64,000 nt of DNA from Roseovarius mucosus DSM 17069 (GTDB lineage Bacteria > Pseudomonadota > Alphaproteobacteria > Rhodobacterales > Rhodobacteraceae): assembly GCF_000768555.3 (NCBI RefSeq), contig NZ_KN293975.1, forward strand, positions 372,001 through 436,000, written 5' to 3'. The notes beneath the pieces are model-generated. The model made no database searches. It was not told the origin of the DNA and saw only the letters and a program-made list of their open reading frames with translations. A program made the position numbers and the translations under genes. Positions 40,424 through 55,510 of this stretch are shown here, one piece after another. Each line of letters starts with the position of its first letter. The first letter of the stretch is position 1.

Positions 40424-41056
40424 TCATTCAGCCGCGATGGCGCGCGGCGGCGCGCTGCGGGTGATCTTGGGCGTGGCGACGCGTGTTTCCGCAGCCTCTG
40501 CCAGCAGGTGTGCCACCTTGGCCGCCTCGGGGATGCAGCGCAGCGCCGGCTGGGTGCGGCGCATGACCCAAGGGCGCACATGCGGCCAGCACACAAGGTA
40601 GCTGAGCCGCGTGTCGCCCATCAGGTCGAGCACGATGGTGCCGGTGCCGCCCTTGCCCAGCTTGAGGTCGGCGCGCCCGACCTGCGTATAGGGCAGGTTG
40701 AGCGTGACGGTCAGCGCCGCACCGATGCGCATGGCCACGCGGCGGTTCGTGATCGTATAGACCGTGGCGCGCGCCTGGATATAGCCCACCAGCATGAGCA
40801 TGAGGCAGACCACCGCGCCCATGATCACGAGCGGCAGGGCGGCGGCAAAGGCCGTGACGAGCGGCATCTGGTCCATCATGGTGATGAACCGCCAGACCGC
40901 GAGCACGACGAAATATCCCGCCACCCACGGCAGGCTGAGCGCCTCGACGCTCAACCGCCACCAATCGGGCGCCCCCTGCCAGAGAATACGCTCGCCCTCG
41001 GGCGGGGTTTCGGGCAGGCCCCTTACGGGTTCAACGGCAAAATCGTCGTGGCTCAT
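40424..41056 (-). CDS. puhB: Photosynthetic complex assembly protein PuhB
   Basis: Membrane protein of 210 residues with an N-terminal EGERILWQGAPDWW motif typical of PH-like membrane proteins, two or three helices in the middle (about 42-105) and a cytoplasmic PH-like part (YTITNRRVAMRIGAALTVTLNLPY). PuhB helps reaction-centre assembly. It follows puhA after 12 bases. Confidence 0.93.
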   Translation of the reverse strand: MSHDDFAVEPVRGLPETPPEGERILWQGAPDWWRLSVEALSLPWVAGYFVVLAVWRFITMMDQMPLVTAFAAALPLVIMGAVVCLMLMLVGYIQARATVYTITNRRVAMRIGAALTVTLNLPYTQVGRADLKLGKGGTGTIVLDLMGDTRLSYLVCWPHVRPWVMRRTQPALRCIPEAAKVAHLLAEAAETRVATPKITRSAPPRAIAAE

Positions 41057-41068
41057 GGTCTTGGCTCC

Positions 41069-41842
41069 TTATCCCAGCAGCGGCTCTTGCCGTGCGTCGC
41101 TGGCATAGAGGGTGCCACCGCCGTAATAGCCGCTGATCTTGTCCTCTTCGAGCAGCGTCACCTGACGTGACGAGGCATGCTGTGGCACGCCGCCGAAATG
41201 CTTGCCAAAGATCGAGCGGACATTGACGCGGTCCGATTTGATCCGGGCAAATGTGATCGGCACCAGACGTTTGCCCTCGCCATGCGGGGCGGCCAGTTCG
41301 ATTTCCAGATAGCGCACCAGCTGCTCGGGTTCGTCGATCCACATGTCGCTGATCTTGCCCACGATTTCGCCGTCTCCGGCAACGACCGGAAGGCCCCGCG
41401 GATCACGCCCGGCGGCGACCACGAAATGCTCGGTCGCGGCCATCGGCACGATTTTGGGGTGGCCATGGCCATCCAGTTCCGGCACATCGCGGCGCGGCGC
41501 CCAGGACGCAGGACCAACCCCATCGGCCATCGGATCGCCGGTGGGGGCAAAGGGGAACCCATTGCCTGCGGCGGTCTTTTCCAGCGCCAGATCGCTACGT
41601 TCGGGGTTTTGCCCCGACGGCACGGTCAACTCGCCCCGACCATGCGGCAGCTTGAAGGTCTTGTCGCCGGGCAGCGGGAACAGCCCCTGATTGGCCGACG
41701 GCCTGCCATCGTCATCCTCGAGCGGATAGCCTTCGCGCATGTTTTCGCGCTGAATGTAGAAAATCAGCAGGGCAAAGAACCCGTAGAACAGCCAGAGCGA
41801 GAGGCTTGCGAGATCAAAATTTCCAAAGAACGGCTCGGTCAT
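41069..41842 (-). CDS. puhA: Reaction-centre H subunit PuhA
   Basis: Reaction-centre H chain of 257 residues: a short periplasmic tail, one membrane helix (about 12-31, LASLSLWLFYGFFALLIFYI), then the cytoplasmic domain with PLEDDDGRP, FPLPGDKTF, GLPVVAGDGEIVGKISDMWID and a C-terminal SRQVTLLEEDKISGYYGGG. It caps the L/M core and shapes proton uptake to quinone B. Confidence 0.98.
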   Translation of the reverse strand: MTEPFFGNFDLASLSLWLFYGFFALLIFYIQRENMREGYPLEDDDGRPSANQGLFPLPGDKTFKLPHGRGELTVPSGQNPERSDLALEKTAAGNGFPFAPTGDPMADGVGPASWAPRRDVPELDGHGHPKIVPMAATEHFVVAAGRDPRGLPVVAGDGEIVGKISDMWIDEPEQLVRYLEIELAAPHGEGKRLVPITFARIKSDRVNVRSIFGKHFGGVPQHASSRQVTLLEEDKISGYYGGGTLYASDARQEPLLG

Positions 41843-41869
41843 GTCAGACTCCTTTCGAGCGATCGCAGG

Positions 41870-43308
41870 TCATGTGGGGAAATCGGCCAGCCCGATGCGG
41901 CCGCCCCCGGATTGGGTTGTGCTGCCGGATTGCTTGAACCGCACAAGCGGCCCGAGCACGGCAAGGGTAATGAACAAAAGGGCAATTTCCCCGTGGTAAA
42001 CGACGGAATAGCCGGTGGCGGGGGTGCTCAGCGCCTCGCCCATCTGTCCCGAGAGGGCGAGATGATTGACGACGTCGCGCACGCCACCGCCGATGGCGAT
42101 CGAGAGACCCGCCGCCGTCGCCTGTGCTGCGCCCCAGGCGCCAAGCGCCAGTCCATGTCCGGTCATGCCGCTTGCGGCGAGGGCCATTGCAGCGGTCAAT
42201 GTCGAGACCGCGAAAAGCCCGCCGCCAAGGCCAATCAGGCCTGCCCCGGCGAAAAAGAGTGCAGGGGCCTGCATCGGCGCGGAGAAGATCACGGTTGAAA
42301 AGGCCGCGATCCCGATCAAGAGGCCGGTGCCCGCCATGCGGTAGGCATTGGCTCCCCGCAAGAGCGCACGGCCGGCAAGACCAAAGCCGATCAGCGCGCC
42401 AATCGCCCAGATCGAGGTCAGCATCGTGGTCGAGGACACGGACAGCCCCAGCACCTCGCCGCCATAGGGCTCAAGCAGCACATCCTGCATGTTGAAGGCC
42501 ATGGTGCCAAGGAACACAACCGCCAGCAGCCGCCCCGCTGTGCCCCCTGCCATCAAATCCGCCCAAGCGGCGCGAAACTCGGGGCGCGGGGCCGCGCGCT
42601 CTTCGCGGCTCATGGGGTTGAGTTTTTCCTGCTTCCAGAGCGCCACAAGGTTCAAAAGGATGCCGGCCAACGCTGCCCCCTGTACCACGCGTACCAGCGT
42701 GAAGGGGGCGAAATCCCGCAAGAGCCAGCCGATCACGATGGCCGAAATCGCCATGCCCAGGAGGAACATGACGTAAAGCAGCGCCACGACGCGGGGCCGC
42801 GTTTCATCTGTTGCGCGGTCGCTAGCCAAGGCCAGTCCGGCGGTCTGTGTCATGTGCAGGCCAAGGCCCGTCATGAGGAACGCCAGAGCCGCCAACACCT
42901 CGCCCGCCCAGGTCGGCCCCACCTCTTGTTGGCCCGACAAAACCAAAAGCGCGAAGGGCATGACCGCAAGGCCGCCCATCTGCCAGAGCGAGCCGAACCA
43001 GAGATAGGGAATGCGCTTCCACCCCAAGGCGGAGCGGTGTGTGTCTGACCGGAACCCCAGCAGCGCCCGGAACGGCGCGATCAGCACCGGCAGCGCGATC
43101 ATCGCCGCGACCACGAGGGCCGGGACCGAAAGCTCGACGATCATCACGCGGTTGAGCGTGCCCAGAAGGAGCACCGTGGCCATCCCCACCGACACCTGAA
43201 AGAGCGACAGGCGCAGGAGTTGCCCGAGCGGCAGCCCCTCGCTCGCGGCATCGGCAAAGGGCAGCCAGCGCGTGGTCAGTGCCATCAGCGGAGAGGGGCG
43301 GCGCGTGC

Positions 43309-43312
<4 letters not shown>
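41870..43312 (-). CDS. lhaA: LH1 assembly protein LhaA (PucC family)
   Basis: Membrane protein of 480 residues with about 12 helices, of the BCH1/PucC branch of the MFS fold. Typical are the amphipathic start (LPLGQLLRLSLFQVSVGMATVLL), LNRVMIVELSVPA and RSDTHRSALGWKRIPYLWFG. It helps bring pigment to or assemble LH1. Its ATG at 43312 overlaps the bchM stop (ATGA). Confidence 0.93.
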
Positions 43313-45020
<1,708 letters not shown>

Positions 45021-45039
45021 TCACACTCGAAAAGCCTGG

Positions 45040-48000
45040 TCATTCTGCCGCCACCCCTTCCATCCGATCCTCCATCGCCGCCGCCGCAGATTGCAGCGCC
45101 GCGAGGGTCGCGGCATCGGTTTGCCAATAGGCGCGGTCATGCGCCTCAAGCAGGCGGTTCGCCATGCGCGAAGAGGCCACCGGGTTGAGATCGCTCAAGC
45201 GCTTGCGCATCACCTCATCAAGCACGAAGGTTTCGGAAATGCGCTGATAGATCCACGGCTCTACCTGTCCGGTGGTGGCCGACCAGCCCATCGTATTGGT
45301 GACATGCGCCTCGATCTGGCGCACGCCTTCGGCCCCGTGGCGCAACAGGCCTTCGTGGAATTTCGGGTTGAGCGAGCGGGCGCGGGTTTCCAGCGCCACC
45401 TGATCGGCCAATGTGCGCACGGTGCCTGTGCCGCGTGTGGTGTCGGAGATGTAGATCGCGGCCTCTTGCCCGCCACGCGCCCGGCGCACGGCGCGGGAAA
45501 TCCCGCCCAGCGTGTCGAAATAATGGTCCACCGTGGTAACCCCCAGTTCGACCGACTCGAGGTTCTGATAGGCCACCTCGACCCGCTCAAGGGCAGCCTG
45601 CAGCAACGCGCCTTGGGCGGTCGCCTTGCCGTTGACGCCGTAGGCAAAGCCCTTGCGCGCCTGATAGGCATCGGCCAACTCGTCCTCGTCATCGAAGGCA
45701 GAGCTGTCGACCAGCTGATTGACGTTCGAGCCATAGGCGCCTTCGGCATTCGAGAATACGCGCAGCGCCGCCGTTTCCAGATCGCAGCCTGTTTTGGCCA
45801 TCTGTGCGCGGACATGGGCGCGGATATAGTTCATCTCGTCGGGCTCATCGGCCCCGGCCGCCACCAGCGCCGCCTCGGCCAACATCCGTACCTGCAAGGG
45901 AAGCAGGTCGCGGAAAATGCCTGAGAGCGTCATCATCACGTCGATGCGCGGGCGGCCCAGCACCTCGAGCGGGATGAGGTCCGCGCCGGAGAGGCGGCCA
46001 AAGGAGTCGAACCGCGGTTTGGCCCCCATCAGTGCCAGAGCTTGCGCCATGGGCGCGCCGTCGGATTTGATATTGTCTGACCCCCAGAGCACGAGGGCCA
46101 CCGAACGCGGCAGGCTTTTGTGGGTTTCCAGCAGGCGTGCCGCCTGACGCGCGCCATCGCGGCAGGCGAATTCGGTGGGCATGCGGAACGGATCGAAAGC
46201 ATGGATATTGCGCCCCGTGGGCAGGATATCGGCCGAACGGATCAGGTCGCCGCCGGGCACGGGCGGGGTAAAGTGCCCGCCAAGCGCCCGCAGCAGCGCG
46301 GCAATCTCCGTCTCTTGCTGTAACATGGCATCCACCCGCGCCCGTGTTTCGGCATCGCTGCCGTCCATGATCTCGAGATATCCGGCGCGCGCCTCGGCGC
46401 TCATGGGACGACCCAGCACATGCAGGCCTTCGGGGATCAGCGCATCCTCGGTTTCCAGCAGTTTGAGCCAGAGTGTGTCGGGGTCGCGCCCCGCCCATGT
46501 CGACCGTCACGGCCTGCTCGGCGATCAGGGCGCGCAATTCCTCGCGCTCGGGCGCGTCGCCCGCCATTTCACGCCAGCGCTTGAGGCTGTCCTTGAGTTC
46601 CGCGAGCCCTTTGTAGAGGCCCGAGGCGGCCAAGGGCGGCGTCAGATGCGTCACCGTCACAGCCCCTGTGCGGCGTTTGGCGAGGCTCGCCTCGGAGGGG
46701 TTGTTGGAGGGGTAGAGATAGACATTGGGCATGTCGCCAATCAGCCGGTCCGGCCAGCAGGCTGGCCCCGGTCCGGCCTGTTTGCCCGGCATGAACTCCA
46801 GCGCGCCGTGCATCCCGAAATGCAAGAGCACATCGGCCTGAAAGCGGGTCTTGAGCCAGAGGTAGAATTGCGCGAAAGCATGGGTCGGGGCAAAGCCGCG
46901 CTCGAACAGAAGGCGCATCGGGTCGCCCTCATAACCAAAGGCCGGTTGCAAACCGACGAAGACATTGCCGAACTCGGCCCCGAGGATGAACACCCCGCGT
47001 CCGTCCGACTGCACCTTGCCGGGGGCAGCACCCCATTGCGCCTCGATCTCGCGCAGCCAGGGCGTGCCCGCCACGATGTCATCGGCGCTGACATGCGCGG
47101 CGATATTGGCCTCTTGCCCGTATTGGCGGGCGCTGCCCTCCAACACTGCCTTGCGCAAGTCCTCGACCGTTGCGGGCGGGGTCAGGTCATAGCCGCGCGC
47201 GGCCATGGCATGCAGCATGTTGTGCAGCGATTGAAAGACATCGAGATAGGCCGCCGTACCCGCCGCCCCGGCATTGGGCGGAAAGCCGAAGAGCACGATA
47301 CCCACGCGGCGTGTAGCCACCTCTTGCCGCCGCAGATGGGCCAGCCGCGCGACCCGCGCCGCCAACATCTCGATCCGTTCGGGGCAGGGGGCCATCGCCT
47401 TGGCCCCGTCACCGGCGCAGCGGCGCGCGCAGCCGTCGCAGGCCGTATCGCCATGGCGCCCGGCAAAGACCGTGGGGTTGGTGGCCCCGTCGATCTCGGG
47501 CAGGGCCACGAGCATCGTTGTCTCGATCGGTCCCAATCCGCCCGCTGATCCAGCCCATTGTGCAAGGGTCTGAAATTCGAGCGGATGGGCGGCCACATAA
47601 GGCACGTCAAGGCGGCTCAGCACATCGACTGCGGCTGCGCTGTCATTATAGGCGGGGCCACCCACGAGGCTGAAGCCGGTCAGCGATACCAGCGTATCGA
47701 CACGTCCCTCGAAAAACCGCTCGACCGCCGGGCGGCCATCAAGCCCCGAGGCAAAGGCCGGGATCACCTTGAGGCCGCGCGCCTCGAATGCCCGGATCAC
47801 TGCGTCGTAATGCGCGTGATCGCCCGAGAGCACATAGCTGCGCATGACCAAGAGGCCGACAGTGCCGGTGGTTTCTTGCGGTGCGGGCAGGCGGGCGAGG
47901 TCGGTCGTGATGCGCTCGGGCAGGTCGGGATGATAGAGACCCACCTCGGGGTAATCCTGCGGCGCGGGGGCGCGCAGCGCGCGAAAGCGGGCCTCGTGAC

Positions 48001-48587
48001 CATAGCGCGACATGAGGAACCGCAGCATTGCCTCGATATTGTCGTCGGAGGTGCCCAGCCAGTATTGCATGACGAGGAACCATGCGCGCAGGTCCTGCGC
48101 CTTGCCGGGGATATATTTCAGGATGCGCGGCAGGCGACGCAGCATCTTCATCTTTTTCTCACCCGATTCCGCCGACGGCTTGTCCGTGCCGCGCAACCGC
48201 TTGATCAGCTTGCGCGCACCGGTTTCGGGGGCGGCCATGTCAAGCGTGCCCATGCGGGTCAGTTTCACGATTTGGGCATCGGCGATGATGCCAATCATCG
48301 CGTCACAGTGATCGCGCCGTGCGCGCAGGTCCGGCAGGATCGCCCGGATGTGATCTTCGAGAAAAAGCAGGCTGATGAGGATCAGGTCGCCGCGCGCGAT
48401 ATCGGCGCGGGCGGCGTCGAGTGCCGTTGGATTCTCGCCCCATTCGGCGGCGGCATGGACCTTGAGCGTTAGGCCGGGAAATTCCGCCGCCATCCTCTCG
48501 GCCACCCGCGCGCAGGCCCCTGCCGCGTGGGCATCCAGCGTGAGGATCACGACGCGGTAGGGGGCCGTTGTGGCCGGGGGGATCACG

Positions 48588-48598
<11 letters not shown>
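45040..48598 (-). pseudogene. bchH: Magnesium chelatase H subunit bchH, frameshifted as sequenced
   Basis: Large porphyrin-binding subunit of Mg-chelatase, which inserts Mg2+ into protoporphyrin IX together with BchI and BchD. The N-terminal two thirds begin [19 protein letters not shown] and include LHFGMHGALEFMPGKQ. The frame is lost at a GGGG on the minus strand (CCCC at 46489-46492). Removing one base joins AEQAVTVDMGG to RDPDTLWLKLLETEDALIPEG and restores 1185 residues, normal for BchH. The C-terminal third has AYGSNVNQLVDSSAF and VTNTMGWSATTGQVEPW. As written, product and pathway would fail. Confidence 0.9.
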
Positions 48599-51882
<3,284 letters not shown>

Positions 51883-51940
51883 ATCCCCTCCGGTCCCGTG
51901 TCTCTGGCCTGTCTTGATGCTACGTCCTGAGGGTCAAATG

Positions 51941-51958
51941 TGTCAATTATAATTTACA
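51941..51958. promoter_or_regulatory. PpsR-type operator, bchF site
   Basis: TGT-N12-ACA (TGTCAATTATAATTTACA), 59 bases before the bchF ATG. It is followed by TTTTGATCCC, a tail shared with the other site at 52122. Confidence 0.85.
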
Positions 51959-52121
51959 CTTTTGATCCCGGATAACTTGTCATGCAATCTGGACGGCGTC
52001 CGGGCAAGCGCGGTGCTGTGCGGCGGGAGCGGCATTTTTGGGCGCTGGATCGGTCAATATTCGTGCAGTTTAGCCAAATTCGCGAGGGATTGGAGTGGAG
52101 GTCTGATTTGTTGCCCGAGTC

Positions 52122-52139
52122 TGTCAGGATAATTTGACA
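52122..52139. promoter_or_regulatory. PpsR-type operator, ppaA side
   Basis: TGT-N12-ACA (TGTCAGGATAATTTGACA), 130 bases before ppaA and 181 bases from the bchF site. It is followed by TTTGATCCC, so the two sites are an imperfect direct duplication. Confidence 0.85.
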
Positions 52140-52268
52140 TTTGATCCCTGCGCCCGCACACTAGTTATACGGAGCAGGAAACGCGCCCCCCTTTGTCCCG
52201 TGTGCGATTCGCAGTATAGCGATACGCAGAGGATCGCGGGATAGTAGGGTCGCCTGGGAGGGCAACGC

Positions 52269-53063
52269 ATGAGGGAACCCGACGACAGCGGGTCTGGTCC
52301 GCAAGCATCAGGGATACGGTTTCTTGTCGAATCCGCCTTGCGAAAGGTGGCGCTCGACAAGCAGGGCGGGGATATCCCCAAGAGCCGTGGTGAATGGATC
52401 ACGCGGCTCTGTGCGGCCTTGACTGACGAGTCCGAGGCGGCGCATCAGCGCGTCATCGCCTCGATGGTGGCCAACGGCATCTCGTCGAGCGAGATTTACC
52501 AGACCTATGTGCCCGATGCCGCGCGCTTTCTGGGCGAAATGTGGGTGCAGGACAAGGCCAGCTTTGTCGATGTGACCGTCGGCGCGGCCCGGCTTCAGGC
52601 GCTGTTCCGCTCGCGGGATGCGGCTGATCTGGGCGGCTGGATGGATCGCAGTATCCCGCTTGGTCAATCGGTGCTGATGATCGTGCCGACATTCGAGGAT
52701 CACTCGATCGGCGCATTTGTCGCGGCGGATCAGTTCCGCCGACATGGTATTTGGGTTCACATGGCCATCGGGCTTGAGGATGAGGAGCTGAAACACCTGC
52801 TGGGCTCCGGCAGGTTCGCCATGGCCGGTATCACGGCGGGCAGTCTGAAAACGCTTGAACAATTGACGGAATTGATAGATTACCTACGTTCTAATTTGGA
52901 CAGTTGTCCGCCCATCGTCATCGGGGGGCGGTTGGTGGACAAGCCGAGGGAAGTGGAAAAGCGGACTGGCGCGGATTTTGCAGTACGGACAGCACGGGAA
53001 GCGATTGAGCTGTGTGGTCTTGCATCCGTAGTTGATCCGTTGTCAATCGACGCAAACACGTAA
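52269..53063 (+). CDS. ppaA: Photosynthesis regulator PpaA/AerR
   Basis: Antirepressor-like partner of PpsR, 264 residues. The C-terminal half is a short B12-binding-like (SCHIC) domain with FEDHSIGAFVAADQFRRHG, where the usual DxHxxG reads EDHSIG, followed by GITAGSLKTLEQL and PPIVIGGRLVDKP. AerR binds cobalamin, and SCHIC domains can bind haem; which applies here is not visible. The gene precedes ppsR by 36 bases. Confidence 0.92.
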   Translation: MREPDDSGSGPQASGIRFLVESALRKVALDKQGGDIPKSRGEWITRLCAALTDESEAAHQRVIASMVANGISSSEIYQTYVPDAARFLGEMWVQDKASFVDVTVGAARLQALFRSRDAADLGGWMDRSIPLGQSVLMIVPTFEDHSIGAFVAADQFRRHGIWVHMAIGLEDEELKHLLGSGRFAMAGITAGSLKTLEQLTELIDYLRSNLDSCPPIVIGGRLVDKPREVEKRTGADFAVRTAREAIELCGLASVVDPLSIDANT

Positions 53064-53099
53064 TCCGCGCGCCCTGCGCGCGAGAGTTGGGATAGCAGC

Positions 53100-54530
53100 G
53101 TGACGAAGCAGAACAGGACGTCTGAGCGGCCCCTAACGGGTGGATTGCCCGGGTCATCAAGTGTCGATCGCTTGATCGAGCAGGCATCTGACATCGCGGT
53201 CATGCTCGACGACAAATCACGTGTGACGGCCATTTCAGTGAGCCCGGATTTGCCAGAACTTGGTAGTCTTGAGCATTGGGTGGGGCGGGATTTCCGCAAT
53301 TTCCTGACCACAGAAAGCCGCACCAAGTTTGATGCCCGACTGGCCGAGATGCGCGCTGATCCCGATGCCCTGCCGCGTCCTATCGAAATGAACCATCGCG
53401 ACAATGCAAACTGGGAATTCCCGGTGCGCTACACGCTGCACTGCGAGCCTGACAGTGGCGGCGTCCTCTTGCTTGGGCGCGATATGCAGCCGCTGGCGGA
53501 GATTCAGCAGCGCCTGGTGCGCGAGCAAATGGCACGCGAGCGCGAGCTAGAGAAGTTTCGCGGCATCGAGACCTGTTACCGGGTTGTGCTTGAGGCATCG
53601 GAGACGCCGCTTGTGCTGGTCGAGCCGGATCAGGGGCGCATTCGTGACATCAATTCCGCGGGCGCACTCTTGCTTGGGTCCAAGCGGGACGTGCTGGCGG
53701 GCAATGCATTCGCGCAGGCCTTCGAGGGGCAGCGCCGGGGCGGGTTCATGGACCAGTTGCGTGCTGCTGCGGCCTCGGACGAGATCACAGGGGTCGAGGC
53801 TGTTGCGCGGCGCAATGGGCGTCTGGTGCAATTGAGCCCGGATTTCTTTCGCGCCTCCGGTGAGGTGTTGATGCTGTGCCGGATGGCGCCGGTCGAGGAT
53901 GAAGAGGCGGCACGCCCCGAGTCGGCGCAATCGCTCACGGCGCTGTTTGAGGCGGCCAGCGATGCGATCGTGTTGCTCGACTCCAATGGTCTGGTTCGGG
54001 ATGCGAACGAGGGCTTCTTGGTGTTGTCCGATGCGGCGCAATTGCGCGACGTACAGGGGCGCTCGATGGCGGATTTCCTGTCGCGCGGCAGCGTCGACCT
54101 CAAGCTTATTCTCGACAATACCCGCAAAACAGGGCGCATGCGCAGCTATGCCGCGCAGGTCCAGAGCATTGTGGGCACGCGCACGTCGGTGGATATTTCC
54201 GCTGCACGTCTGCGCGGACGCAATGCCGATCTGGGCGTTGGCCTGATCATCCGCGACACCAGCCCCCGCGATCTGCCCAGCGTCGAAGAAGCCTCGGCAG
54301 TGGTCAGCGAAGAGGCCATGCGCAATGTCATGGATCTTGTCGGCACCGCGTCGCTCAAGGAACTGGTATCTGCGACGTCGGACGTGGTCGAAAAGATGTG
54401 CATCGAAACCGCCGTGCGCCTGACCAACAACAACCGGGTTGCTGCGGCTGAGATGCTGGGCCTGTCGCGTCAGAGCCTCTATGTCAAACTGCGCAAGTTC
54501 GGGCTGATCAACGCACAGGATGACGAATAG
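53100..54530 (+). CDS. ppsR: Transcriptional repressor PpsR/CrtJ
   Basis: Redox/light-responsive repressor of photosynthesis genes, 476 residues from a GTG. An N-terminal PAS-like domain, a Q-linker helix (EIQQRLVREQMARERELE), two further PAS domains and a C-terminal Fis-type helix-turn-helix (NNNRVAAAEMLGLSRQSLY) are visible. Cys260 (MLCRMAP) and Cys434 (KMCIETAV, next to the HTH) correspond in position to the two Cys implicated in redox control in Rhodobacter. It should bind the TGT-N12-ACA sites listed here. Confidence 0.95.
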   Translation: MTKQNRTSERPLTGGLPGSSSVDRLIEQASDIAVMLDDKSRVTAISVSPDLPELGSLEHWVGRDFRNFLTTESRTKFDARLAEMRADPDALPRPIEMNHRDNANWEFPVRYTLHCEPDSGGVLLLGRDMQPLAEIQQRLVREQMARERELEKFRGIETCYRVVLEASETPLVLVEPDQGRIRDINSAGALLLGSKRDVLAGNAFAQAFEGQRRGGFMDQLRAAAASDEITGVEAVARRNGRLVQLSPDFFRASGEVLMLCRMAPVEDEEAARPESAQSLTALFEAASDAIVLLDSNGLVRDANEGFLVLSDAAQLRDVQGRSMADFLSRGSVDLKLILDNTRKTGRMRSYAAQVQSIVGTRTSVDISAARLRGRNADLGVGLIIRDTSPRDLPSVEEASAVVSEEAMRNVMDLVGTASLKELVSATSDVVEKMCIETAVRLTNNNRVAAAEMLGLSRQSLYVKLRKFGLINAQDDE

Positions 54531-54578
54531 GCGTTTGTGAACGCCTGTTTCAGAGAATTCCCTTCCCTCGCGATGGAA

Positions 54579-54596
54579 TGTATAGTTTAATTGACA
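54579..54596. promoter_or_regulatory. PpsR-type operator, bchG site 1
   Basis: TGT-N12-ACA ending two bases before the bchG ATG at 54599. Site 2 follows after seven bases. Confidence 0.75.
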
Positions 54597-54598
54597 CC

Positions 54599-55510
54599 AT
54601 GAGTGTCACAGAGTCCTTACACATCGTGCGCCGCCTGCCAGAGCCTCGGGCCCTGCTGACCTTGATCAAGCCGATCACATGGTTCCCCCCGATTTGGGCC
54701 TATCTGTGCGGTGTGATCTCGTCGGGCGTTTCTCCCTTGAACAATTGGGGTCTGGTGATCCTTGGCATGGTGCTGGCGGGACCGGTGGTCTGTGGCATGA
54801 GTCAGGCTGCGAATGACTGGTGCGACCGGCATGTGGACGCGATCAACGAGCCGCACCGCCCGATTCCCTCGGGCCGCGTGCCGGGGCGTTGGGGGTTGTG
54901 GGTGGCTCTTGCGATGTCGGTGCTGGCGTTGGGGATGGGGGCGTTTCTCGGACCGTGGGGGTTTGGCGCGACAGTGTTCGGCGTGCTGGCGGCCTGGGCC
55001 TATTCGGCAGAGCCGGTGCGCCTCAAGCGGTCGGGCGTCTGGGGGCCGGGCCTTGTGGGGCTGTGTTATGAGGGGTTGCCGTGGTTCACTGGGGCGGCGG
55101 TGCTGGCCGCGGGCGCACCAAGCGGACCGGTCATCGCGATTGCGGCGCTCTACGCTATCGGCGCGCATGGCATCATGACACTCAATGATTTCAAGGCATT
55201 GGAGGGCGATCGTCAGATGGGCGTCTGTTCCTTGCCCGTCACCCTTGGCCCGGAACGCGCGGCGCGCGTGGCTTGTATCGTCATGGCCCTGCCGCAACTG
55301 GCGGTGATTGGCCTTTTGCTCGCCTGGGGCCGCCCGTGGCATGCTGCCGCAATTGGCGTGCTTGTGCTTGGCCAGTTCTGGGCGATGCGTATTCTTCTCT
55401 CTGATCCCAAGGGCCGTGCGCCTTGGTATAACGGAACAGGCGTGATGGCCTATGTCACCGGCATGATGATCGCGGCCTTTGCCCTGCGCATGATCGGAGG
55501 CGCGCCATGA
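54599..55510 (+). CDS. bchG: Bacteriochlorophyll synthase BchG
   Basis: UbiA-family prenyltransferase of 303 residues that esterifies bacteriochlorophyllide with geranylgeranyl or phytyl diphosphate. It has about eight helices, with the prenyl-binding motif NDWCDRHVDAINEPHRPIPSG and the second motif LNDFKALEGDRQMG. I place the start at 54599 (MSVTESLHIVRRLPEPRALL) by family similarity. An ATG at 54578 adds seven residues but lies across a PpsR-type site. No ribosome site is clear. Its end overlaps the next gene (ATGA). Confidence 0.93.
   Translation: MSVTESLHIVRRLPEPRALLTLIKPITWFPPIWAYLCGVISSGVSPLNNWGLVILGMVLAGPVVCGMSQAANDWCDRHVDAINEPHRPIPSGRVPGRWGLWVALAMSVLALGMGAFLGPWGFGATVFGVLAAWAYSAEPVRLKRSGVWGPGLVGLCYEGLPWFTGAAVLAAGAPSGPVIAIAALYAIGAHGIMTLNDFKALEGDRQMGVCSLPVTLGPERAARVACIVMALPQLAVIGLLLAWGRPWHAAAIGVLVLGQFWAMRILLSDPKGRAPWYNGTGVMAYVTGMMIAAFALRMIGGAP
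54604..54621. promoter_or_regulatory. PpsR-type operator, bchG site 2
   Basis: TGT-N12-ACA beginning at the second codon of bchG. If functional, the operator lies inside the coding start. Confidence 0.6.

Larger units (their letters stand above)
51883..52268. promoter_or_regulatory. Divergent bchF/ppaA control region
   Basis: A 386-base gene-free stretch holding the leftward bchF promoter and the rightward ppaA promoter. Two PpsR-type palindromes lie in it. I see no further coding potential and no RNA gene. Confidence 0.75.
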
